A DNA stretch of 41,053 bases from Prasinococcaceae sp. CCMP 1430 (GCA_013416795.1 RQSC01001001.1:2501-43553); one strand, 5' to 3'; positions 26,803 to 37,107 are shown, numbered from the stretch's first letter. Notes: generated from the letters alone by a model not told the origin. Program-made: numbers and translations.

Positions 26803-28848
26803 TCATCTGAGACCAAAACTGTGGTGCCCAGCCACCTCGAGTTCCTCGAGGCCATGCCCGTTCACAAACCTCTCCGTGATCTGGCGGCAGCCCCACACCG
26901 CCAGGCGGCGCAGGCGTGGACAGGCCTCAGTGAGCAGCCCCAGTGCGTCCTCGGAGAACTCACGGCACCAGCTCAAATCAAGTGACAGCAGACTGGCGCC
27001 GCATACGTTGCCAAGCGCCTGCAGCGTGGCGTCATCCACCGCTGGAATGGCGTTGAGGCTCAGCTTGCGCAGGTCAGTGAGCTCTCCCAGTGCCCTGCAG
27101 ATGGCGGGCGCGCTCATGTGGCGGCAGCGCGCCAGCGAGAGTTCCTGTAGCCGCTTGCAGCCCGAGGCCACGGCGCGCACGGACTTGTCTGTGAGCTTCT
27201 CGCCGCCATCGAGAGACAGAAATTCGAGGTTGGTACAGCTTGAGCAGACCTTGGCCACCGCAGCGTCCGTGAGCGCCGCGTGGCAGTCTGACACGTCAAG
27301 GGATGTGAGCTGCGTGCCCTTCGCCACCGCAATGTCCATCAGCAGCTTGGCTGTGAGGTTCTCGAGCCCCGCAAGGTTGAGCCTCTCGAGCGCGGGCAGG
27401 CCGTCGATCAGCCCACCGCGCACATCCGCATCCTTGAGCTGGTTGGAATGCGAGAGATCTAGCGAGGTGAGGCTCTCACCCACGCCTGCACAAATCGTGT
27501 CTACACCGTGCCCAGTGAGACGGCACACTGCATTGAGCGCCAACGTGCGCAGACGCGGCGCCGCAGACAGAAGCGAGGCCACGCCGTCGTCCGACATGCG
27601 GTAGGCACCACCGAGCCGGACGGTGTGCAACAGCGGTAGCCCGCCGTGCGCCGCGTACGTCGAGGCGAACGTGGCAGCGACCGAGTCGCTCAGGCCGCGC
27701 CCGCAGTGCTGCAGCTCGAGGCACTCTAGGCGGTCCGCGTCAAGCGCGCACAGCACCTCGCGTAGCTCCGCCTCCTCTATCTGTGCGCAGTCGGGTGCGA
27801 CGAGCTCGCCAGTGTGTGCGCCCCCAAGGAGCGCAAACACTTCAGAGGAGAGCTTGCGGCGCTCGGCCAGTGCTTCCGCGTACCGCCGCCGCACGCTGTC
27901 GGGCACCCCCACGAGGCTGACCACGCAGTCCGCGTGCTTGACGAGCAGCCCCATTGAGATATCAAAGAGCGAGCGAGGGCACGAGCGCGGACGCGCGCGG
28001 TCGGCGGGGGTGCGCGCAGGCGTCCACCGATGCGTTGCAGGAGGCTCCGTGCCGCCAAACTGAGGTGGACCAGAACACAACCACGAGCACAGGAGAGGCG
28101 CGCGCGCTCGCACGAGTGTCAGAGGACTTGCGCGGTGCGGAGCGCCCATGCTCGCACGGAAGCGCGCGGCTCGTACCTTCGCACGCCGCGCGTCCATGCG
28201 TATCTCCTCCTCTCGCGCTTCCTTTCGTGCCTCCTGGTCGGCGGCGATGGCCATCGCTGTGCTCCACGGGCCAGGCCAGTGATGCGGGGCGCCCTGCTCG
28301 CCACCGTCTACCAGATCGCCGTCCGCAGGGTCATCGTCGCCTCCGCTGCCGTCACTGCCCCCTCCATAATTCGCAAAGTGCGCTGCTCTGCTGCGAGCGA
28401 TGTTCAGTGCCTGCCTCCTGCCGCGCGTCGGGGCGCTGGCACCCGCAGCGCCACTGGCCTCGCCGGCGCTTCGGCCCGCACCCCTGCCAGTCCCTGCTTC
28501 CCCGCTCGCGCCTGCGTCTCCGGGGGCCCCGGCGTTGCTAGCCATCATCGCCGAGGCCACTGCGCGGCGCGTCCGCCGCGCTGTCGTCGTTACCGCAGCC
28601 GCCTGCCCAGCCTGTTCAGCTGCGGGCGCGGTCCGTGTCGCGGCATTGGCTTCAGCCTTGAACTCTGCCTCAGTGTCGGCCGGGGCCTCATCGGATGCGT
28701 GCGCGCCCACGCCACCGCGAGCTCGTGTCGACCGTGCTCCGGGTGCGCCAGTCGCTTTCACATTCGCTCGCCGGCTTCCTCGTGTCCGGGTGCCTGCGCG
28801 GTCGCCGTCGCCATCGACCTCCAGGTCCGTATAGTCCGCGTAGCTCAC
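26803..28848 (-). CDS. Rad7-like leucine-rich repeat protein
   Basis: About 681 residues in one open frame. The N-terminal 270 residues are disordered (Gly/Ala/Arg/Asp-rich), with a short conserved patch (RQALNIARSRAAHFANYGG) and a basic helix (ARKEAREEEIRMDARRAKVR). The rest matches the Rad7/Rhp7 family: SLFDISMGLLVKHADCVVSL, VGVPDSVRRRYAEALAERRK, APDCAQIEEAELREVL, then at least nine cysteine-type LRRs (such as TSLDLSHSNQLKDADV and LLSLDLSWCREFSEDAL). Rad7 acts with Rad16 in nucleotide excision repair of non-transcribed DNA and as an E3 adaptor. AMN1-type F-box LRR proteins are the alternative. The open frame starts at GTG 28848 and is open above it without ATG, so the 5' end is provisional. 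An intron starting GTACGA near 28185 may remove the odd segment before SLFDIS. Confidence 0.7.
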   Translation of the reverse strand: MSYADYTDLEVDGDGDRAGTRTRGSRRANVKATGAPGARSTRARGGVGAHASDEAPADTEAEFKAEANAATRTAPAAEQAGQAAAVTTTARRTRRAVASAMMASNAGAPGDAGASGEAGTGRGAGRSAGEASGAAGASAPTRGRRQALNIARSRAAHFANYGGGSDGSGGDDDPADGDLVDGGEQGAPHHWPGPWSTAMAIAADQEARKEAREEEIRMDARRAKVRAARFRASMGAPHRASPLTLVRARAPLLCSWLCSGPPQFGGTEPPATHRWTPARTPADRARPRSCPRSLFDISMGLLVKHADCVVSLVGVPDSVRRRYAEALAERRKLSSEVFALLGGAHTGELVAPDCAQIEEAELREVLCALDADRLECLELQHCGRGLSDSVAATFASTYAAHGGLPLLHTVRLGGAYRMSDDGVASLLSAAPRLRTLALNAVCRLTGHGVDTICAGVGESLTSLDLSHSNQLKDADVRGGLIDGLPALERLNLAGLENLTAKLLMDIAVAKGTQLTSLDVSDCHAALTDAAVAKVCSSCTNLEFLSLDGGEKLTDKSVRAVASGCKRLQELSLARCRHMSAPAICRALGELTDLRKLSLNAIPAVDDATLQALGNVCGASLLSLDLSWCREFSEDALGLLTEACPRLRRLAVWGCRQITERFVNGHGLEELEVAGHHSFGLR

Positions 28849-29154
28849 GCGTGCTCGCGTGCTGCGCCGCGGCCGGCCGCTGGCGCTCGGCGGCTCGCCG
28901 CCGCCCCGGTCGTCACCGACCCCCCCCCCCCCCCCCCTTCGCGTGGGCGCTCCCGCCCCCCGCCCCGCGTGTGGTCGCTCCCGCGCGCTTTCGCGCGTGC
29001 GCGCGGGGGTTCCCGGCGGGCTCTCGTGGCGGGCCGAGCCTCGATATAGCGATATCGATCCATAAGAACCCTACATATATTACCCTAAATACAACCCAAA
29101 GCCGAAGCGCGCCGAGGGGGACGCGCGGCTGCTTGGTGCGGCTGGTGCTGGCGG
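28849..29154. other. Divergent promoter, Rad7-like / COQ8
   Basis: Contains a C-run of about 17 bases from 28921 and an AT-rich island at 29041-29100 (TCGATATAGCGATATCGATC, then TACATATATTACCCTAAATA), which stands out sharply and is a good candidate core promoter. First exons of both neighbours may also lie here: an ATG frame from 29063 on the minus strand runs to 28845. Confidence 0.45.
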
Positions 29155-31114
29155 GTGCGCCACACGCCGCGCGCGGAAGCGCGCGGGCGCGGGCGTGGGC
29201 AGGGGGAAAGGTGTGGTGGTGGTGCTGGTGGTGGTGGCACCGCGCTGCGTGCGCCGTGCGACGGCGGTGACCGACCCGCAGAGCGCGCGTCGCGAAGAGG
29301 GCAACCGCCGCCGCCCGAACGGCCATCCGCTGAGGGCGCCGAGGGCGGCGCAACCCGCCCGCCCGCCAACGTCCCAAGCTCGCGTGGCGACAATAGCGGG
29401 GACACATTGGTCATACCAGCATCCGTGCCCGCGTCGGCGTCGGCGTCCGCGTCGACGTCCGATGGAGATGAGCGCTCGCGCCCAACGAAAAGCAGCAGTG
29501 CCGGCGCGGCAGCAGGGCACGGCGCTGCGCCCGCCACGGGCTTCGCTCCCCGCGAGGCGCGCGTGCCCTCCACGCAGATCGGGCGAGCGTTGGGCTTCGC
29601 GCGCCTGGGGCTGGGGCTGATGGGGACTGTCGCCGCCCACACCGCCACCCGTGCGTGGAACGGCCCCTCTGACGAAGAGCGCGCCGCGGCGGAGGCCCAG
29701 AGCGCTGCCACCTCTCCCCCGCCGCCGCCTCTGATCGACTCCGCCTACCTGAGCGAGGCGAGCGCTGAGGCGCTTGCGGCGGGCCTATGCCGCATGCGTG
29801 GCTCGGCGCTCAAGCTCGGGCAGATGCTCAGCATGCAGGGCGACGAGGTCTTACCACCGCAGGTGGCGCGCGCGCTCGCGCGCGTGCGGGCGGGCGCGGA
29901 CACCATGCCGGCCCACCAGCTCCGTGCGCAGCTCGACGCACAGCTGGGCGAGGACTGGCAAGAACGCCTTGTTGATTTCCAAGACAAGCCGATGGCGGCT
30001 GCGTCCATCGGCCAGGTCCACCGCGCGCGCCTGCCACCACCTCTCGCGGAGCGCTATGGATTCGAGGATGTCGCACTGAAGGTGCGTACGCGCGCGCGTG
30101 TGCAGAGGGAGGGAGTGGGGGTGTGGGGTAGGTGGCCTGCGTCTTGTACGTGCGCGTTTGCCTACATGCGCACCTCAGTGCATCTTGTGCGCGGACCTGA
30201 CGCCATTCGCGCCCGAGCAGGTGCAATACCCGGGAGTGGCCGAGAGTATCGACTCAGATGTTGATAATCTGCTCAGACTGGTTCGCATGGCGGCCGTACT
30301 CCCGAAGGGCCTCTACGTTGAGGACGCAGTGACGGTCGCAAAGCGCGAGCTGCGCGAGGAGTGCGACTACACACGCGAGCTATCCTATCAGCTGAAGTTC
30401 CGGGAGATGCTGGCAGCGCGCCCTGTTTCGGGCGTGTCTGTGCCTGCCGCCGTGCCCGAGCTTAGCGCGGGCCAGGTGATTGCCACGCAGCTCGTGCCGG
30501 GCGTGGCACTCGACCGCGTGGCCGAGCTGCCGCGCGCTACGCGCGACAGAGTGGGCGAGCGCATTCTGGAGCTGGCGCTCGCCTCGCTCTTCGAGCTGCG
30601 TACCCTACAGTCGGATCCAAACTGGGGGAACTTCCTGTACGACGATGAGAGCGATACGCTGCACATGATTGACTTCGGCGCGAGCAAGGAGTACGATCAG
30701 ACCTTCGTCGAGGACTACCTTCGGATGGTCTACGCGTGCGCGGAGCGGGACGCGGATGCCGTGCGTGAGCTCTCTATCTCGCTCGGCTTCCTGACGGGCG
30801 ACGAGAGCGCAGCGATGATTCGGACTCACTGCGAGGCCGGCTTCGTCGTCGGCGAGCCCTTCGCGCATGAGGGCATCTACGACTTCGGATCCAGCGATCG
30901 GATGACTACGCGCGTGGCCTCGCTTGGCAAGGGCATGCTGGAGCACCGCCTCACACCGCCCCCAGAGGCCGCCTACTCTCTTCACCGTTCGTTGTCCGGC
31001 GCGTTCCTCGCGTGCATGAAGCTCGGCGCGCGCGTGCCAGCCAGGCGCATGCTGCTCGACACGTACGAGCGCGTGCTTGGCGGCGACGGGAATCGCCTGC
31101 GCGCGACCGCCTGA
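29155..31114 (+). CDS. COQ8: COQ8/ABC1 (ADCK3-type) atypical kinase
   Basis: Exons (29155)-30081 and 30221-31114; the intron 30082-30220 is GT-AG and joins FEDVALK to VQYPGVAES. UbiB/COQ8 family hallmarks: VPSTQIGRALGFARLGLGL, the KxGQ motif in SALKLGQMLSMQGDE, the Ala-rich loop AAASIGQVHRA, VALKVQYPGV (Lys), ECDYTRE, QSDPNWGNFLYD and MIDFGASKEYDQTFVEDYLR. COQ8 is a mitochondrial inner-membrane ATPase/kinase that supports coenzyme Q synthesis; plastid ABC1K paralogues are the alternative, but KxGQ with AAAS and the N-terminal VPST...IGR block favour the COQ8 group. The frame opens at 29089 after TAA with no ATG upstream of the conserved block; the first in-frame ATG (29620) lies inside it. 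A missing 5' exon is therefore likely. Confidence 0.85.
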
Positions 31115-31670
31115 GAGCGGGCATGCGGGACCATCTGCGCCTGTCGGCTCCGTAGTGTACCACGATGTGACATAGCGATTTGATCAGAGAGAGGCCACTG
31201 GCGGGCGCTGTCTGTCACGCCCGCAGCGCTCTCGCCCCTCGCTCACGGCGCTCGCGTACCCTCGCCGCCGGTCGCCCCGCCCCGGGCGCGACGACGTCCA
31301 CTGCTCCTCGCCTCGCATCTCCTCACCGCCCCAATGCGATTTGATATGTCAGCGCAGGTGGGCGCGACCGCGCGCATGCGATTTGATGGCGCTGCGATTC
31401 GGTGGCGAAAGTCGCGCGCGCGTGCGCCGCGCGCCACTCGTCGCGCCGCCGTGGTCACCACCGCGACCGTGTCGGGGGAGAGTGTGTGTGGTTGGGTGTG
31501 TGTGTGGGGGGAGGCGGGCTGCCGGCCAAGGCGGCGCACGAGGTGGGGAGCGATCGAGGCGCCGCAGCTGAAGGGGGGAGGGACGCCCGACCCGCGGTGC
31601 GGCGCGGCGCACTGCGGCGCGGTCCGGCGCGCTGCGGCGCGGCGGCGGCGGCAGCGCCCTCCGGGCAGCC
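31115..31670. other. Promoter region of lipoyl synthase gene
   Basis: No gene recognised. Three copies of a GCGATTTGAT motif at 31176, 31337 and 31379, all on the plus strand, and a GT-rich microsatellite at about 31489-31510. Confidence 0.5.
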
Positions 31671-33161
31671 ATGGTGCGCACGGCGCCGCTGCGGAGGCTG
31701 TTGTCGTCTGCCGCCGAGGCGGGCCTCGCCACGACGGAGGGCGCCTCGAATGTCACCCACGGGGCATCGCGCGGCGGTCTCGCTGCGCTGCGCGCAAGGC
31801 TCGCTTCCGAGGACGCCAGCCTTGACGAATTCGTCGGCGGCGGGTCCGAGTACGCACAAAAGGCTCCCAAGCTGCGCGAGCGCCGGCGTGTGAAGATGCC
31901 GGAGTGGCTCAAGCAGGACATCGTGCCCGGCGGCGACGAGTACGTGGGTATCAAGAAGAAGCTGCGCTCTCTCGGCTTGTCGACGGTCTGCGAGGAAGCC
32001 AAGTGCCCCAACATTGGCGAGTGCTGGGGCGGCAAGGGCGGGGCAGCCGCGACGGCGACCATCATGCTCATGGGAGACACTTGCACGCGCGGGTGCCGCT
32101 TCTGCGCGGTAAAGACGTCCAACGCGCCGCCGCCGCTGGACCCTCTCGAGCCAAAGAAGACAGCTGAGGCGGTCGCAGAGTGGGGCATAGGTTATGTCGT
32201 GCTCACGAGCGTCGACCGCGATGACCTGCCCGACCACGGCGCGGGCCACATCGCCGAGACCGTGCGCGAGCTCAAGCGCGCAGCGCCAGAGCTGCTCGTG
32301 GAGGTGCTCGCCCCGGACTTCGGCGGCGACTTAGGGCGCGTCGCACAGGTACGGGGCCGCCGCTGTCTTGGGCTGGCAGTGCACTCGCGCGTGCGTGCCG
32401 ACCGAAATTGCATGCGAGGTGCTTGCAGGAGCTGACCGCGCTGCTCCGTCCCTCTCTTGCCGCCCAAGGTGGCCACCTCTGGCCTCGACGTGCACGCGCA
32501 CAACGTCGAGACTGTCGAGCGCCTTACGCCCGGCGTGCGTGACCGCCGCGCGGGCTACGCACAGACGATGCGCGTGCTCGAGCACGCCAAGGCCGCCGGC
32601 GCGCGTATCACCAAGACATCGATCATGCTCGGCCTCGGCGAGCGACCAGAGGAGATCGAACAAACGCTGCACGACCTGCGCGACGTCGGCTGCGACGTCG
32701 TCACGTTCGGGCAGTACATGCGCCCCACCAAGGTGAGCTTGCGCACCCGCAGCTGCTGCCGTGCGCCCTTGTGCGCCGCTCCCGCGCGTGATCGCGAGAG
32801 GCGCAGCCAGGACGCTGTGACGCGCGACGCATGCTTTCAACCGCGCAGCGGTAGCGCCGGTGCCAGGTTTTCACCCTAACTGTTCCGCACCCCTCCCCGC
32901 GCTTGCTTCCTTGCTTGCTTGTGCGCGCGGCATTTTCTGCCATGTCTCGCGCTCTCTCGCGTGCAGGGCCACCTGCCTGTCGTCGAGTACGTGACGCCTG
33001 AGGCGTTCAACATGTGGACCAAGCTCGCAGAGGATCTAGGCTTCCTGTACGCCGCGGGCGGCCCAATGGTGCGGTCATCGTACCGCGCGGGCGAGTTCTA
33101 CTTGGAGAACCTCCTGAAACGCCAAAAGGAGGCTCAGCAGGCGCTGCGGGTAGGCCAGTGA
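31671..33161 (+). CDS. LIAS: Lipoyl synthase, mitochondrial type
   Basis: Exons 31671-32348, 32469-32732 and 32967-33161; both introns (120 and 234 bases) are GT-AG and phase 0. 378 residues. A radical SAM enzyme that inserts two sulfurs into protein-bound octanoyl groups to make lipoate for pyruvate and other 2-oxoacid dehydrogenases and the glycine cleavage system. The auxiliary 4Fe-4S cluster motif is [12 protein letters not shown] and the radical SAM motif is CTRGCRFC. Other family blocks: [48 protein letters not shown] and [22 protein letters not shown]. The C-terminal [10 protein letters not shown] contains the RSSY serine ligand. The Arg/Ala/Ser-rich N-terminus ([18 protein letters not shown]) looks like a mitochondrial presequence. 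Everything needed for activity is present. Confidence 0.96.
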
Positions 33162-33407
33162 GGCGCCGTCACAGTCGAGCTGCGCGGCGATGCTCAGCAC
33201 GACACGCGATTCTTAATTTTGGGCCTCATCAGACATGTTGAGGTGTCATGCACATGCGCACCCGTGGTCCCGCGCGGTGTCGCGCGCGAGCGCGTGGTCG
33301 CGCAGGCGCGGTCGTGCTTCGAGGCAGGTGCGCACGGTCCCAAATTGAGAGATCACTTACGTGTCACGACCCCACCGCATTGCCATCCTACGCGCCACCC
33401 CATGCCC

Positions 33408-33995
33408 TCACTTATCCCGGAAGTCGACCGGCGGCAGGTGCTCGAAGCCCGTCCAGTCCTTGGGCACGTCTAGGCCGGTATCTTCCTGCAGGCACTCAAG
33501 GATGGTGGAGGCGGGCAGCATGCCCTCCGTGCGTGTGCTCGCACGGTACTTGTCGGGAGGGACGAAGACCACTGTTGGTAGCTCATCGATCTCCAGGTCG
33601 TCGGCGAGGCGTTTCTCCTCCTCGACGTTCACCTTGACGAAAGTGGTCGCCTTGCCGAGAGCGATTGCCATGCGCTCGACGGTGCGGCCGAGCACCTTGC
33701 ATGGTCCACACCAGTCGGCATAGAAGACGATGACGAGCGGCACCCCTTCTGGCGCGTGCGCGGCCAGGATGGCGGCTTCGAGCTCTTTGGTGTTCACCTT
33801 GGCGACGCGCGCCGAGGGATCGGGGGTAAAGTGTGGCGCGCGCGCAGTGCTGTCGGCGGCGCCGGCCTGCAACGTGCGGCCGGGGGTGGGGCGGCAAGAG
33901 TCGCGCGCACGTCAGCGGCGCGCCCGCGCGCGAATGTGCACGCGCGCGCACATGTGCGCGCGCACACGCACCGTGTTGGCCGCCTTGCGCGCCAT
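33408..33995 (-). CDS. Thioredoxin with C-terminal extension
   Basis: Main exon 33866-33408 encodes the thioredoxin: VIVFYADWCGPCKVLGRT with the redox-active WCGPC, TTFVKVNVEEEKRLADDL, and ELPTVVFVPPDK with the cis-Pro. After the fold, a 30-residue tail ends EHLPPVDFRDK. The frame above 33866 has no ATG before TGA 33912-33914, and CACGTTGCAG just upstream is a good splice acceptor. The nearest consistent first exon is 33995-33972 (MARKAANT, donor GTGCGT), giving a 105-base phase 0 intron and a 161-residue protein. That exon is tentative. With it the protein would be cytosolic; with a longer upstream exon it could carry a targeting peptide. General protein disulfide reductase. Confidence 0.85.
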
Positions 33996-34780
33996 GCGCG
34001 CGGCTGTCCGCAGCCCGCGCCCGCGCCCGCGCTGCCCGTGCGAGGCCGCCGCCGCCTCCCCTCCGCCGCCGGCGGCGAGGGTTTCAGGAGGGGGCGCGGC
34101 GATGATCAAAATGCACTGAGCGCGCACGGAGCAGACCGCCTGCGGGCGACCGCATGGCAAAGTGCAGTGCGCAAATCGCGCGACGGCGCGACGATGATCA
34201 GAAACAACCCTTTTCAGCGAAGGAAAACCCTAAAACCTGGAGTAAGGTAGAACCGAAACCACGTGCGGGCGCCTGCGCGCGAACTGGCCAGTGTGCGCAG
34301 GCACGGGCGGGCTAGTGGGTGCTGCGGAGCTGAATGCTGCGTAGCTCTAGCTAGCGAGAGCGCACTGGCACGACCTCTGCCTTGGCTCGCGGGGCAGCAG
34401 AGGCAATTTCAGGCAAAAAGGACGCAGTCCTAGAGCCTGCAACCTCAGTCGCGGCTCATTGGCCTGCTGCCACTGGTAGTGATTGGATGCTGTGAGCTGT
34501 GCGCGGCATTCGCCTCCCTCTGTGCCGGAGACAGAGTAGCGCCGCAGGCAGCCAGCGGCCCTCGCATAGGATGGTTTCCAAAGTAGTAGCGCTTCGTAAC
34601 ACTAGCCGTATTAAACTGAAAGCAAATCCTTTGTCCCGTCCTTGCACTGCGCACTGCGCACATCACGCGCGCACACCCTCCTCCTGGGCTCGCACTAGCC
34701 AGCCACACTGCGTGCTAAGCTCCCTCGAGTTCGAAAGCGTCCGCAGGGCGACGCTTGGGCACGACGGTAAAACGTGAAGC
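33996..34780. other. Intergenic region, thioredoxin 5' side / PsbR 3' side
   Basis: 785 bases without a recognisable gene. Purine- and AT-richer around 34190-34260 and 34570-34640. I found no tRNA or snRNA signature. Confidence 0.4.
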
Positions 34781-35824
34781 TTACCCGAGGAAGCCGTAGC
34801 CCTTCAGGGCAATAGCCGTCGGCAGGGACGCGAAGACAGCAGCGAACGGGATGATGAACTAGTGCAGGGGTAAAATTGCGAGGTGTGGGGTAAGAGAGTG
34901 AACCCAAAGGAGGCATCACGGTCGGTAGCAGCGCGCGCGGGTCAGTTTCATGCCGCAGCGTGCGCCGGTCCTTCTAACGCCATCTGCCAGTGGTCGCAGT
35001 GAAGAGGATCAGGGCAGCCCTCGCGCGCATGCAGCACGCCGCACTGTACCTTGACGAAGGCTTCGTCGGACATGCCAGTGATGATATCATCACCGAACGC
35101 CTCCGGGTTGTAGATCGGAGCGTACGTGTCAATGTTGCCCTGGTACTTGTCACGGAAGCGGTACACGCCGATGCCCTTGCCCTCGCGACCAGAGGCATCG
35201 ACGGTGCCCTTCTTGTTGAACGGAGACTTGGCAACGTCCTGCAAATACCCCAGGTATCGTGTTCGTCAGCGTGCGCGCATGCGTCGTGCGTACACGTGCA
35301 CATTCACGGGGCGCATCCGCGTGTCAGCTTGCGCATGCGCATGCGCGCTCGCCCGCGCGCATATGTGCATGTGCGCGCGCGCGCGCGCGAGGAGATCCAG
35401 GTGCGCGTTCGCGCGCGGGCGAACGTGTGCACGTCCGCGCGCGCGTGCGCGCGCACTACAACGTGCACATGCTGCTATCCTTGAGGCTCAACCCGAGTCA
35501 CTGTCGAACCACAGCGAAAGATAGCCGCTCTATCGCCGTCAACAGCACGTGTCGACGCGCGAGTGGCATGGCACAAGGGGTTGCACGCACCTGGGTGGAG
35601 AGGTACTTGCTCGGGTCACGGTTGGCACGCGCGACCTTGTTGTCCTGCTTGCCGAAGCCCGGCAGGAGCGGCTCATCTGCGGTACCGATGGGGGCCGGCT
35701 CATCCTTCTTGCCGATGCGCTTCGTCGCCATCGCCACTGGCTGAGCGCGGCGCGTGCGCGCGGCGCCACCGGCGCGCGCTGCGCGGGCGGGCAGCGCGGG
35801 CGCTGAGATCATGAGCGACGCCAT
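34781..35824 (-). CDS. psbR: Photosystem II PsbR-like 10 kDa protein
   Basis: Exons 35824-35591, 35238-35050 and 34858-34781; introns 35590-35239 and 35049-34859 are GT-AG, phase 0. 166 residues. Residues 1-32 ([20 protein letters not shown]) resemble a plastid-targeting region. The core [16 protein letters not shown] followed by [20 protein letters not shown] corresponds to the PsbR signature (VDxSGKxGKGxGVYKFxDKYGANVDGYSPIY). The third exon gives the single membrane span, [20 protein letters not shown], then YGFLG. PsbR helps assemble the oxygen-evolving complex proteins at the lumenal side of PSII. The span differs from the plant one, and the usual DxYxGG block is replaced by [13 protein letters not shown]. 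Without the splicing of exon 3 the protein would lack its membrane anchor. Confidence 0.78.
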
Positions 35825-36484
35825 CTCCAGCGGCAGGGCGCTGGCTGTGCCTGCTATGGCGCGACTGCGTCCCGCAGCGGCATACGCTGGGATCCTGCAC
35901 CCACTGGGGCGCGCACAGAAGATCACGCTCGCGCCCCTTATCCCAGTGGCGCGCGTGCCACAGGAGTGCGTGTGCCCGTACGTGTCGTGTGTCCCATGGT
36001 CCGGGCGCATGCGTGCGCGCGCCCGGCGCGCGCCCCCCGCGCCGCGGTCCCATGGGGCGCGCGCACCGCAGTGAATTTGATGGTGGCACGTGCCCCTTCG
36101 TTGGCGTGTGCACGCCGCGCGCCTGCTCGTCCTTGCTTTTGGCATGTCGGGGGCACCCTGCTGCGGCACGCGTGTGCCCTTTCATTCGCTGGCGTGTGCG
36201 GGACACGTGGAATATCAAATCTAAAGCGCGTCGCGAGGAGGGCCGCCCGAATCCGGGATCTCGCCGCCGGAACGCGCCAAATCTGCTGTCGCTCTCGCTT
36301 TCGCCTCGGTGCGGCGGCCGGCGCACCCGCCAGTAGTGACTGCCCGGCGTGTGGCCGACAGGCGCGCGCCAAGCGCGTGCCCCCGGTGCGACAAGCTTGA
36401 CGGGGGAGGGGGGCAAGGAGGCCGCGCGGCCAGCGGGCGCGCCATAGCTCGCGCGCGTCGCGGCACGTCGTGGAAGTGGCGCTC
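35825..36484. other. Divergent promoter of the PsbR-like gene
   Basis: No gene recognised. Contains GTCCCATGG twice (35991 and 36047), the inverted pair CCACTGGG/CCCAGTGG (35901 and 35942), GAATTTGATGGTGG at 36073, an inverted copy ATATCAAAT at 36212, and two similar TTCG(T/C)TGGCGTGTGC units near 36097 and 36184. Confidence 0.5.
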
Positions 36485-37007
36485 ATGACGCCCTCAATGA
36501 GCGCACTGCGGCCGCAGCGCACTGCGCGCTCCAGCGGCGCCGCCTTTGCTCGGGGTGCTGCGCGCGCGCCGCGAGGAGCTCCGCCGGCGCGCCGCACGCC
36601 TGCAGTGGCAGCGACAGCACAAGGCACGCGCAAGGGAGTCAAGAGGGGCACCGCGGCGGCGGGGGGCGTCAAGAGGGGCACGTCCCGCGGCCCGCCGCCT
36701 GCGTCGGCTGCGTCGGTTGTGGCGTCGGCGGCAGCAGGCGGGCGGGCAGAGGAGCAAACGGGCGGGCAGGTGGCACAGGCGCCCGTCGACTATGCTGAGG
36801 GTGCGATGGCACTCTTCATCGGTGCTTTCGCGTGCATGCAGTGCACCCATTGGTAGGCAATGGCAGCGCGTCGGGCATTGGCACATGGGACCCCCCAAAG
36901 CCGGCGACACCGCGCTCTTTTTTGTTGGTGGCAGGCCGCCCTTCCAGCTAGAGGGGCCTTCTGGCCTGAAGAGGTGCTGTGCACCGCACCCACCCCATCT
37001 TGTTTAG
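36485..37007 (+). CDS. Small unrecognised protein, possibly plastid-targeted
   Basis: Starts at ATG 36485. The first 70 residues are Ala/Arg/Ser-rich (MTPSMSALRPQRTARSSG, then two copies of GVKRGT) and resemble an organelle-targeting peptide. Then come an acidic patch (AEEQTGGQVAQAPVDYAEG) and a hydrophobic stretch MALFIGAFACMQ. Unspliced it stops at TAG 36854-36856 (about 123 residues). A GT-AG intron 36853-36934 (donor GTAGGC, acceptor TTTTTTGTTGGTGGCAG) would extend it in frame with PPFQLEGPSGLKRCCAP to TAG 37007. I recognise no family. A single short membrane span next to the PsbR-like gene makes a small thylakoid protein conceivable, but that is a guess. Confidence 0.4.
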
Positions 37008-37107
37008 GCAGAGGAAGGCGCCACATCGTATGTAACAGTTGTAATTATAATAGCGTTGCGTGACTTGCCGCAGCGTGATGGACCCCCTGGACGTGCCCTG
37101 GAGCGCG

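Noticed and set aside
29081-29090. CCCTAAA telomere-like unit
   Set aside because: A single copy inside an AT-rich promoter island, not an array.
31489-31512. GT-rich and GC-alternating tracts as CRISPR or structured repeats
   Set aside because: Simple microsatellites; no regular direct repeats with unique spacers anywhere in the window.
33867-33971. Thioredoxin beginning at the TTG at 33872
   Set aside because: A CACGTTGCAG splice acceptor coincides with that position, and an upstream ATG exon in matching phase exists.
35259-35480. CG-alternating stretch in the first PsbR intron as a coding region
   Set aside because: It is a Z-DNA-like (GC)n microsatellite within a clear GT-AG intron.
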